NCBI GenBank assembly: GCA_964386005.1
Contig: CAYLSB010000012.1
Coordinates: forward strand, 15,714-79,713
Length of the DNA: 64,000 bases
Direction of reading: 5' to 3'
Origin: FEN-1350 sp964386005
GTDB lineage: Bacteria; Planctomycetota; Phycisphaerae; Sedimentisphaerales; Anaerohalosphaeraceae
In this document: positions 1 through 8,179 of the stretch, piece after piece
Position numbering within the stretch: the stretch's first letter is position 1
Layout of the letters: each line of letters starts with the position of its first letter
Position numbers and translations under genes: made by a program
The notes under the pieces: model-generated
What the model saw: the letters and a program-made list of their open reading frames with translations, nothing else
Told to the model about the DNA's origin: nothing
The model's database searches: none

Positions 1-2
1 GG

Positions 3-1469
3 CCGCTGGCCGATGGCGAGGGGAAACAGCAGTATCCCTCGCGCTTTGTTCAGATGCTTGCCGAACGGCTGAACCTCAGGATCGAGGAAGCGGGCTCCGC
101 GGATTTCGACCGGACCTGTCTATCCGGCCCGGCCGAACTGGAGGACCATCTGTGTGATCCGTTCTCGCGCGGCGGTACCGACATTCGCCAATCCAGTTGG
201 CTGCGTTTGGTGGAGCGACTGGAGAGCGGTCCCGAATCCCCTGTATCGCGAATCGCTTCCCGTCTTCGTTCGGCGATTCACTACACGAATACCGCGATGC
301 TGGATCCGGTTCTCGTCCGCCGTCGCTGGCCAAACGATCTGCCCGTCTCGGCCAGCAAACTCGAATCGTATGGGACGTGTCCGTATCAATTCTTCGCCCG
401 CTATCTGCTCGAACTTCGTCCGCGCGAGATTCTTCGCATCGAACCGGTCGATCTGGGCACATTGTATCATCGGATTCTCGAACAGCTTTTCCATCGGCTC
501 CGGAATGAGCGACTGGATTTCGCCACCGCGCCGGACGGCCATCAACGGAAACGGCTGCAGGAGGTTTTCGAGCGGGAAATCGAAACCGATCCGGCCGTCG
601 CGGGACTGATCCGCCACTCGCGGCAAAACGCCTGGCGGATTCGTTCGGCGCTGGGTTATCTTTCGGACGCCGTCGCTACCCTCGCCCGGATCTGCCGAGC
701 CGGCGAGTTTCGTCCCATCGCCGCGGAGGCCTCCTTCGGTCCCGGCCCGGATCAGCAGCGAATCGAGCTGGCCGCTTCGGACGGCACGCCGATTGTGCTG
801 TGCGGCTCGATCGACCGCGTGGATTCGGTACGCGGCGGAAACAAGAATATCGCTATCCTTTTTGACTATAAGCGCAAACGCCGGTCCATTTCATGGACCC
901 TGTTGAATGAAGGCATCGATCTGCAGTTGGCGGTCTATCTGGTGGCGTTGCGACACATGAAACCGGACAACATCATGATCGATGAAGTTGCAGGTGCCTT
1001 TTATCTGCCCATCGAACCGCCCCTGCCCAAGTCCGTATTCGTTTCGGAGAGCGATTCGTCGGCGGAAGAAGACAAACCCGAGAAAGCGCAGACGAAGGCC
1101 AACGGCATTTTCAACGGGCAATACGCGCGTCTGCTGGATCGCGATGCGTCCAAATGGAGTCAATGCTACAATTACTATGTCTCGGGGCGCGATGTCTTCG
1201 GGCATTATCCCACCAGCGGCGCGATTCATCCGGAGCCGTTCGCGACGCTTTCGGCTTTCGCCCGCGACAGCATCCTTCGTCTTTCGGAATGTATTCTATC
1301 CGGCCGGATCGACATTGTCCCCTATCGGTACAATCGTACCATGCCCTGCACCCAGTGCGAGTATCGATCGCTGTGTAAATTCGACTGGCGGATCAATGAT
1401 CCCCGCATTCTGGCTCCGTTGAACAAGGTGCAGTTTCTCACGCGCATCGGGGGAGCCGACGATGCGTAA
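3..1469 (+). CDS. addB: AddB-type helicase-exonuclease subunit, C-terminal part (5' truncated by window edge)
   Basis: The reading frame is open from the first base of the window, so the gene begins upstream; the ATG at 54 is internal. The visible part is the C-terminal nuclease domain of an AddB/RexB-type subunit. A Cys in GTCPYQFFARYLLELR and three Cys in CTQCEYRSLC are arranged like the four Cys that hold the 4Fe-4S cluster of AddB nuclease domains. Between them lies a PD-(D/E)XK-like core (GSIDRVD, then FDYKRKRR). AddB works with AddA as a heterodimer that resects double-strand breaks for RecA loading (family knowledge). The downstream addA start overlaps this gene by 8 bp, which suggests translational coupling and supports the pairing. 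The helicase-like N-terminus cannot be judged. Confidence 0.9.
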   Translation, partial: PLADGEGKQQYPSRFVQMLAERLNLRIEEAGSADFDRTCLSGPAELEDHLCDPFSRGGTDIRQSSWLRLVERLESGPESPVSRIASRLRSAIHYTNTAMLDPVLVRRRWPNDLPVSASKLESYGTCPYQFFARYLLELRPREILRIEPVDLGTLYHRILEQLFHRLRNERLDFATAPDGHQRKRLQEVFEREIETDPAVAGLIRHSRQNAWRIRSALGYLSDAVATLARICRAGEFRPIAAEASFGPGPDQQRIELAASDGTPIVLCGSIDRVDSVRGGNKNIAILFDYKRKRRSISWTLLNEGIDLQLAVYLVALRHMKPDNIMIDEVAGAFYLPIEPPLPKSVFVSESDSSAEEDKPEKAQTKANGIFNGQYARLLDRDASKWSQCYNYYVSGRDVFGHYPTSGAIHPEPFATLSAFARDSILRLSECILSGRIDIVPYRYNRTMPCTQCEYRSLCKFDWRINDPRILAPLNKVQFLTRIGGADDA

Positions 1470-4400
1470 ACCCTCCTGGACGAAACGACAGAAGGCGGCC
1501 ATCGACGCTCGCGGACGGGACATTCTCGTGACCGCTTCGGCCGGGACGGGCAAGACGGCGGTACTTACCGAACGCTATCTGCAATGTCTGCTGGAACCGA
1601 TCGAACCGGCCGGCGTATCGGAGATTCTGGCGTTGACCTTTACCGATGCCGCCGCGGAAGAGATGCGATCCCGAATCGCCGAGCGACTTCGGCGCGAATC
1701 GATGACCACGCACAATCCATTCCTTCGCGCCCAACTCCTTCAGCTCGACACCGCGTGGATCAGCACCCTGCATTCGTTCTGCAAACGGATCCTTACGGAA
1801 TTCTTTTATGAGCAATCCCTCGATCCGGCCTTCCGTATTCTCGACGCCGACGAGCAGATGCTGCTCAAGAACGAAACGCTTCAACAGATCATCGAGGAGG
1901 CCTGGGAAGATCCGGAACTGTCTCCGGGGCTGGAACAACTTCTGTATCGCCGCGATCTCGGCGGACACGATCGCAATTTTCTTTCGCAGATTCTTCGAGC
2001 CGCCGACTTCCTCGATTCGGTCGCATCGCGATCGGAGTGGTTGAATCGCGCCGGGGAATTGTCGAGGATCGAAACGCTTCACGGGGAATGGTTCCTTCGG
2101 CGACGCGCCGAGATGTTGACCCGTCGGCTTCAGGATTGTCTGGCGCGAGTGGAATTTTCCCGACAGCTCGACGCCGTTTGCACGGACGGTTACTGGTCCG
2201 ATTTTCTGCGCGACGAGTTTCCAGCCGTTTTTCGCGGGGCCCTTCGCCTGCTTGAGGAAGGACAGTGGGATGTCTGTCGTACTCTGATCCTGACGGGGAG
2301 TTTTCCGTCTTTTCCGCGCCGTCCCAAAACGATGTCGGAGGAAACCGCCGACCGCGTCAAGGCCGCCGCCATGGAGGCCAAGCGAAAATTTCTTGCCTTG
2401 CGCAGCATGGCCATCGTTGCTCCCGATTATGAACAGCGGATCGCCGCGTCGGTCCACCTCCAGACCCGGATCCTGATCGAGCTGATCGGTCGTTTCGACC
2501 GCGGATATGCCCGGGCCAAGCTGCGCCGCAACAGTCTTGATTTTGCCGACCTGGAACACCGCGCTTTGGAGATGCTGACTTCGCGGGAAGACGTTGCGGA
2601 GATCCTTCGCCGTCGATTCCGATGTATCTTCCTCGACGAATACCAGGATATCAATCCCATCCAGCAGGCCCTCATCGATCGCATCCGTCGCCGCGACAAT
2701 GTTTTTGTCGTGGGGGACGTCAAGCAGAGCATTTACGCGTTTCGTCAGAGTCGTCCGGAAATCTTTTTGGCGCGTCTGGACGGGGCCGTCGAAGCGCTCC
2801 GCTCGGAGGATCCGCTTCGTGTCGATCTGATCGACAACTTCCGATCGCGGCAGCCGATTCTCGACTTTTCCAATCAGGTATTCCGCCGAATCATGCGATT
2901 CTCCGTCGCTTCGATCGATTACGACAGCCGGGCCTTGCTGCAGCCCGGTTTCGAATATGCACCTCTTGCGGAAGGGACCGTCCCGGCCGATCTGGTTGAG
3001 CTGTGTATCCTGGACGAACCTTCGTCGGGTTCGGACTCCGACGACGATTCCGAAACCAGTTCCGAGGAAGCAAGGGATTGGGAACCATCGGGCGTTGAAA
3101 CCTTCGCGACCTCCTCCCAGCGGCAGGCCGCATGGATTGCCGAACGGATTCGCGCCATGGTCGGCGCGGACACGGGCCGGCCGCAGTTTACGATTTTCGA
3201 CAAGGCCGCCAACGCCTACCGCGATGTCGCCTACGGCGATATTGTCATCCTGATGCGCAGTCTTTCCCATAGCGCCTCCGAATACGTCGAGGTTCTCCAG
3301 CAGGCGGGCGTTCCCGTCTCCTCGCAATCCGCCGCGGGGTATTTTTCCGCCACCGAAATCGGCGACATGCTGGCGTTGCTCAAGGTGCTGGATAATCCCC
3401 GGCGCGACATCGAACTGGCCGCGGTCCTGCGAAGCGCGATGTTCGGCCTGAGCGATAACCAACTCATGCAAATACGTCTATGTGTACCCGAAAAATCCGG
3501 AGATTATTACGAAGCCCTGCGTTCGGCGGTCAGGGACAGCGAAGACGCCGGCATGCGCGACCGAATCGCCGCCATTTTCCGGCAACTGGACGACTGGCGA
3601 TCGACGGCGCACGCCGTCGGCATCGCCGAGATGATCCACCGCGTGTATCGCGATACGGGGTATTTGACGTTCATGTCGGCGCTTCCGAACGGTCGCCAAC
3701 GTCGCGCCAACCTGCTCAAGCTTCATGATCGCGCGGTGCAGTTTGAATCGTTTACCGAGGTCTCGCGGAGCGGCTCGCTGGCCCGATTTGTCGAGTTTCT
3801 CGAAAAACTTCTCGATCAGGATCGCGACTGGGCGACCGCCGAACCCGACGCCGCCGAAAACGCCGTGCGGATTCTGTCGGTGCATAAGAGCAAAGGGCTG
3901 GAGTTTCCCGTTGTATTTCTCGCCAATCTGGAGCGGCGATTCAACTTTCGCGATCTCGGCGACGATTGCGTGTTCGATGACGAGGATGCTCTTGGATTGA
4001 AAATCATCGAACCGATCCTTGCACAAAAGTTTCCTTCCGTGGTACATGAACTCATCGTCGATAAGCGCCATCGGAGGGGATTGGCCGAAGAGATGCGGAT
4101 TCTTTATGTCGCGGTCACGCGGGCACGCGAGCGGTTGATCCTTACAGCTTCGGCCAAACTGGATACATGCCGACGACTTCTGGACGGCTGCCGACTCCGT
4201 CCGGAGGGGCCGCAGGATTGGCAACTGCGCGACGTGAAGAACCTGTTCGAGTGGATTCTGTACGGCCTGGCGGACGTCAAGTCGATGTATTCGGCCGTGG
4301 GTCTTGATCCTCCGACGCATGCGACGGAGATCCGTCCGTGCCGTTTCGAAATCCTTACTCAGGAGGCAAGTGACCGATTGGCCGGGCGGATTCTTGCCCA

Positions 4401-5190
4401 TAAACGCAATCGATTGGAATTTCCGCTTCCCGCAAACCCTGCGGAAGATCTGGCTGCGCAGACGGCCGCCGATTCGATCCGAACGGCGCTGCAGTGGAAG
4501 TATCCCTTCCTTGTTTCGACCGGCCTTCGAGCGAAATTATCCGTGAGCGAATTGACGCACCGCGAGGATGAATATGCCGTGAGCGATGTATCCGATTGTC
4601 TTCACCGCAGGCCCAGCGCGATGGGGCCGTCCGGCACGACCGGCCGTCCCGATGCCCGGCTTCTTGGCAGCGCGATCCACTCGATCCTTCAGCATATCGA
4701 TCTTTCGATGCCTCCGAGCCGCGAGACGATTCTTGCCGCCGGGGAGCGTGCCGTTGGATGTAATCAAATCCCCGCGTCGATTTTGCGGCATATCGATCCG
4801 GATTCGATCGCGGCCTTTTTCCGTACCGAGCCGGGCCGGCTTGCTTTGGATCATGCGAAGGATTTGCTTCGCGAGTGGCCGTTTACTTTCGCGCTGCCCG
4901 CCGATCAACTGGCGGAGGAATTCTCGACCGAACGAGCTGCCGATCCGGAAAATTTTGTCATCGTGCAGGGAATCGTCGATATGATCATCCCCGGCAAAGA
5001 TGGTCTGACGGTTATCGACTTCAAGACCGACCGCGTGGAATCGAGCGAGGTCGCCCTACGTGCGGTCCGTTATCAGGCGCAGATGCACTATTATTGCATG
5101 GCGGCAAAAGGCATTCTTCAAAAACCCATCCGCGGAAGTTTTCTCTATTTCCTCTATCCGGGAGCGCTATTCCCCGCAAAAGATTTTTAA
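1462..5190 (+). CDS. addA: AddA-type UvrD-family helicase-nuclease subunit
   Basis: This 1242-residue protein is a superfamily 1 UvrD/Rep-type helicase with a C-terminal nuclease domain. Walker A is SAGTGKTA (Lys31). Motif II is LDEYQD (Asp392, Glu393). Later helicase motifs include VGDVKQSIYAFRQ, VHKSKGLEFPVVF and LYVAVTRARERL. The end carries a PD-(D/E)XK core with VIDFKTD near residues 1184-1190. The size and domain order fit AddA, the 3'-5' helicase and nuclease of the AddAB break-resection complex. The ATG at 1462 lies inside the end of addB, so the two are probably one operon. The acidic insert SSGSDSDDDSETSSEE near residue 530 is a likely flexible loop. The next gene converges with only 7 bp between stop codons. 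Confidence 0.95.
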   Translation: MRKPSWTKRQKAAIDARGRDILVTASAGTGKTAVLTERYLQCLLEPIEPAGVSEILALTFTDAAAEEMRSRIAERLRRESMTTHNPFLRAQLLQLDTAWISTLHSFCKRILTEFFYEQSLDPAFRILDADEQMLLKNETLQQIIEEAWEDPELSPGLEQLLYRRDLGGHDRNFLSQILRAADFLDSVASRSEWLNRAGELSRIETLHGEWFLRRRAEMLTRRLQDCLARVEFSRQLDAVCTDGYWSDFLRDEFPAVFRGALRLLEEGQWDVCRTLILTGSFPSFPRRPKTMSEETADRVKAAAMEAKRKFLALRSMAIVAPDYEQRIAASVHLQTRILIELIGRFDRGYARAKLRRNSLDFADLEHRALEMLTSREDVAEILRRRFRCIFLDEYQDINPIQQALIDRIRRRDNVFVVGDVKQSIYAFRQSRPEIFLARLDGAVEALRSEDPLRVDLIDNFRSRQPILDFSNQVFRRIMRFSVASIDYDSRALLQPGFEYAPLAEGTVPADLVELCILDEPSSGSDSDDDSETSSEEARDWEPSGVETFATSSQRQAAWIAERIRAMVGADTGRPQFTIFDKAANAYRDVAYGDIVILMRSLSHSASEYVEVLQQAGVPVSSQSAAGYFSATEIGDMLALLKVLDNPRRDIELAAVLRSAMFGLSDNQLMQIRLCVPEKSGDYYEALRSAVRDSEDAGMRDRIAAIFRQLDDWRSTAHAVGIAEMIHRVYRDTGYLTFMSALPNGRQRRANLLKLHDRAVQFESFTEVSRSGSLARFVEFLEKLLDQDRDWATAEPDAAENAVRILSVHKSKGLEFPVVFLANLERRFNFRDLGDDCVFDDEDALGLKIIEPILAQKFPSVVHELIVDKRHRRGLAEEMRILYVAVTRARERLILTASAKLDTCRRLLDGCRLRPEGPQDWQLRDVKNLFEWILYGLADVKSMYSAVGLDPPTHATEIRPCRFEILTQEASDRLAGRILAHKRNRLEFPLPANPAEDLAAQTAADSIRTALQWKYPFLVSTGLRAKLSVSELTHREDEYAVSDVSDCLHRRPSAMGPSGTTGRPDARLLGSAIHSILQHIDLSMPPSRETILAAGERAVGCNQIPASILRHIDPDSIAAFFRTEPGRLALDHAKDLLREWPFTFALPADQLAEEFSTERAADPENFVIVQGIVDMIIPGKDGLTVIDFKTDRVESSEVALRAVRYQAQMHYYCMAAKGILQKPIRGSFLYFLYPGALFPAKDF

Positions 5191-5197
5191 TCGCTTG

Positions 5198-6229
5198 TCA
5201 AGGAGTGCGGGGCGGAATCAGGGCGTCGCGGATGGTTTCGATCCAGCGTTTGTTGGGGATGTCGTAGAGGATGAAGTCGCTGTCGAACTGCCAGTAGGCC
5301 CAGCTCCAGTTGCGCTGCTCGGCCTGGCGGGTAACGGCGTTACTATAGCGGACGCGGGAGGACATCTCCGCCTTATCATAGGCGCCGAACTCGCCGAGGT
5401 AGAGGGGGCGTTTATTCTTTTGCGACCAGGCCCGGGCCTTGTCGAAGGCGTCGGTGATGACCTTGAGCTCGTCGGGCGCGGCGTTCCACGGGATGCCGAG
5501 TTTATCCTTCTGATTGGTCCACGGGGCTCCCTGGTGGGTGAACTCGAAGGGGCTGTAGAAATGGATGGTGACGATGAGATTGCGGTCAGCTTCGGGAAGC
5601 TTGAGGGTGTCGAGCTGGCCGATGTTATTCCATTGTGTGGGGCCGATGATCACCGTGCGGGTCGGATTGGTTGCACGGATGACGGCCAGGGCTTCGGCGA
5701 GATACTGGTTCCACAATTCGGCGTTGAGCTTGTCATGCGGTTCGTTGAGGATTTCGAAGAGGACTTCCATCGGGCGATTCGTATATCGCTCGGAGATCTG
5801 CCGCCAGAAAGAAAGGAATCGCTCTTTGAGTCCGGCCGGGTCTTTGGACATCGAGTTGAACTCGTGAAAATCAAGCACGACCATTAACTTGTTGGCCAGC
5901 GCGCCATCGACGGCCCAGTCGAGCGTGGACAGCCAGGAATCTTTGAGTTGATTATTTTCGCCGAAGGCACGGTCGCGGAGCGGATGCAGGTTGATCCGCA
6001 CGTGATTAAAACCGGCCTGGCGGATCAACTGGAAATGTTCGGCCTGGAAGCGGGCTTTGCCGCGATCGCGCCAGAGCGGATCATAACCGATGACATTAAC
6101 GCCGCGGCCGAGGCGTTTGTTGGTTTCGAAGGCATCGACTCCGGCCGCCGCCGAGGTCGGTATCGTCGTCCATCGTGTGCCGAGACACAACAGCGATACA
6201 CACATCCATCTCGTCAATCGTCCGTTCAT
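5198..6229 (-). CDS. Secreted glycoside hydrolase family 5 (cellulase-like)
   Basis: A 343-residue GH5 protein with an N-terminal signal peptide ending near TSAAA. The GH5 acid/base Glu is visible in ILNEPHD (Glu163) and the nucleophile Glu in YLGEFG (Glu280); HVRINL, VVLDFHE and TIHFYSPFEFTHQG are further clan A barrel strands. It should cleave beta-1,4- or beta-1,3-linked glucan or mannan outside the cytoplasm; the substrate cannot be read from sequence. The start has GGAG 8 nt upstream. It is the last gene of a minus-strand run that starts with the GH78 rhamnosidase, so all three probably act on one polysaccharide. Confidence 0.9.
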   Translation of the reverse strand: MNGRLTRWMCVSLLCLGTRWTTIPTSAAAGVDAFETNKRLGRGVNVIGYDPLWRDRGKARFQAEHFQLIRQAGFNHVRINLHPLRDRAFGENNQLKDSWLSTLDWAVDGALANKLMVVLDFHEFNSMSKDPAGLKERFLSFWRQISERYTNRPMEVLFEILNEPHDKLNAELWNQYLAEALAVIRATNPTRTVIIGPTQWNNIGQLDTLKLPEADRNLIVTIHFYSPFEFTHQGAPWTNQKDKLGIPWNAAPDELKVITDAFDKARAWSQKNKRPLYLGEFGAYDKAEMSSRVRYSNAVTRQAEQRNWSWAYWQFDSDFILYDIPNKRWIETIRDALIPPRTP

Positions 6230-6324
6230 GATTCGATCTCCATGGGTTCTTGGGTTTGTTTGTTGCTATTTATATTCTTCATTTACCATAATTGACCCGC
6301 CGAGTTTCCTCGACAGATCCTCTG

Positions 6325-8157
6325 TCAGTGAAATGATTGGAGTCGTTTTTGCCAGATCGGCTCCAAGCCGGCGGAGTTGGCGGGGATTTTGTCGGGCGAA
6401 AGTTCATCTTTGCGAAAGTCGTTGTTCTTCCACTGTTGCCAGCTTTCCTGACACTGATTGAAACGGATGGCTTCGCCGGAGGTGGCGAAGATGATATTGT
6501 TTTCGACGAGCAATTCTTTGGTACCTTCATCGAAGAAAATTCCATTATTGGGAGCGCCACCGAAGGCGGTGGGGGTTCGATGGGCATCGTGGAGGAGATT
6601 GCCGCGGAGGACCGTTCCGGGTTGCAGACCGAGCGTGTAGATGCAGCCGCCATCGGCCAGCAACCGCATGACATCATGAATGTGGTTGTACTCGACGATG
6701 TTCGCCCGCTGGCTGGTCGGCGTAGTGTTCCATCGGAATCCCACCGACACGCCCGTGTAGGGCATGCGATGGATGAGGTTGTGGGCGATGCGCGTGTCCT
6801 GCGTAAAAGCCGAAAAGATGCCGACGGCTCCATAACTGACCTGGCCGCAGTCGGTAACGACGCAGTTAGCCGCCAAGTTGCCCACGGGGACCTGTGCGGG
6901 ATCGGGCCAGTCGGCATCAAGGGCTTGTTCGCCGAGGAGGGATTTGTCACGGTGGCCGATGTGGATGCCGTTAGCGCCGATGTCGGAGATGCGACAACCA
7001 ACGATGGCGTTGTTACGGCAACCCGATCCCAGCGCGATCCCGCTGGCGTCGGTGTGGGCGACGGAGCACCATTCGAAGCGGCAATCGGCGGCGTCGGCCA
7101 GTTCGACGGCCGAGGGTTGGCAGAAGGCCGGGCCGTCTGCCTTGATCCCGTGGTACCCGGCCTGGATACCGCGATAGCCGAAGACGGGGATATCCCAGCC
7201 GGCATTTTCGAAGGCGAGGCCGAAGAATCGGATATTTCGGACTGGTTTTGACGGTTCACCGCGAACCTGTACCAGCGTCTGCAGAGCGGGCGCGATGAAG
7301 ACATGGTCATTCGGATTTTCACCGGGCCGGCCAAAGTAGTGCACCGTCTGCGCGTCGCGGTCGAGGAACCATTCGCCGGGCTGGTCGAGAAATTCGCGTG
7401 CGTGTTCGAGGAAGCAGGCCATCCCCGCACGAGCCGAACAGGCATCATGGCCGAGCCAGGACATCGAGGTCGCAACCGAGATTGTTCGATCATCGATCGT
7501 ATCGATGCGGGCGCGGGACAGGGACCAGTTCTGCAGGACGACAAGTTCGGCCTGTTCGGCCTTGACTGCGGCGGGGATATCGGCATCGACTGTCAGCGTG
7601 CGGAACTCATCGGCAACCTGCGTCAGGTGCAGCATGGCGTTATCGTTAGGAAAACGAGCGCGGATCAGACGCGCGCCGTCGCGAGTAAGCTGACGGAACC
7701 ACCCTGGGCCGTTTGAGCCGGCGGGCAGCCTGGCCGACCAGAGGTCGCCTTCACCCTGGGTCCAATTGGTAATCCGGCGGCCGCCGCTGATGACGACAGC
7801 GGCCGGGGATTGATCAGGCGACTCGGCGGAGGTGAAGGTAATCGAGAATTTCTCCGTACCGGATTGATCAGGAGTGAAGATCCACGTCTTTGCCAGTTCA
7901 TATCGGCCGGGTGCAAAGACGATTCGAAGATCGCTCTTGAGACCGGCTTTGACCTCGTCAGTTACCGTCTGCCGGACTCGGATGATTGAGGCAAATGGTT
8001 TTTCCTTTGTGCCCGGATTGGCATCGTTTCCGCCGGGCGCGACGAAGAAGATTCTTGCGGATTGTGCATGGGTTGGAGTTGGAAACAGTCCGACAGCAAG
8101 ACCACAAATAACAAGAGCCGCCTGAACCCATGAACGGTAAAATGGTATTCGTTTCAT
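6325..8157 (-). CDS. Secreted right-handed beta-helix protein
   Basis: A 610-residue protein with a signal peptide (cleavage near THAQ) followed by the GGNDANPGT motif that opens many planctomycete beta-helix proteins (IFFVAPGGND, EKPFASI). The middle and end contain parallel beta-helix rungs rich in NAIVGCRISDIG, NCVVTDCG and NIVEYNHIHDV type turns. Such proteins are usually polysaccharide lyases, hydrolases or binding proteins; no catalytic residue can be assigned here. The start has a strong AGGAGAGG site. It lies 22 bp downstream of the rhamnosidase and 95 bp upstream of the GH5 gene. The intergenic piece holds a small GACAGA/TCTGTC hairpin at 6312-6326. Confidence 0.85.
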   Translation of the reverse strand: MKRIPFYRSWVQAALVICGLAVGLFPTPTHAQSARIFFVAPGGNDANPGTKEKPFASIIRVRQTVTDEVKAGLKSDLRIVFAPGRYELAKTWIFTPDQSGTEKFSITFTSAESPDQSPAAVVISGGRRITNWTQGEGDLWSARLPAGSNGPGWFRQLTRDGARLIRARFPNDNAMLHLTQVADEFRTLTVDADIPAAVKAEQAELVVLQNWSLSRARIDTIDDRTISVATSMSWLGHDACSARAGMACFLEHAREFLDQPGEWFLDRDAQTVHYFGRPGENPNDHVFIAPALQTLVQVRGEPSKPVRNIRFFGLAFENAGWDIPVFGYRGIQAGYHGIKADGPAFCQPSAVELADAADCRFEWCSVAHTDASGIALGSGCRNNAIVGCRISDIGANGIHIGHRDKSLLGEQALDADWPDPAQVPVGNLAANCVVTDCGQVSYGAVGIFSAFTQDTRIAHNLIHRMPYTGVSVGFRWNTTPTSQRANIVEYNHIHDVMRLLADGGCIYTLGLQPGTVLRGNLLHDAHRTPTAFGGAPNNGIFFDEGTKELLVENNIIFATSGEAIRFNQCQESWQQWKNNDFRKDELSPDKIPANSAGLEPIWQKRLQSFH

Positions 8158-8179
8158 CGTAACCTCTCCTGATTGTTAA

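Noticed and set aside
1438..3471. Minus-strand ORF of 677 codons
   Set aside because: Antisense to the helicase motifs of addA, with no recognisable domain.
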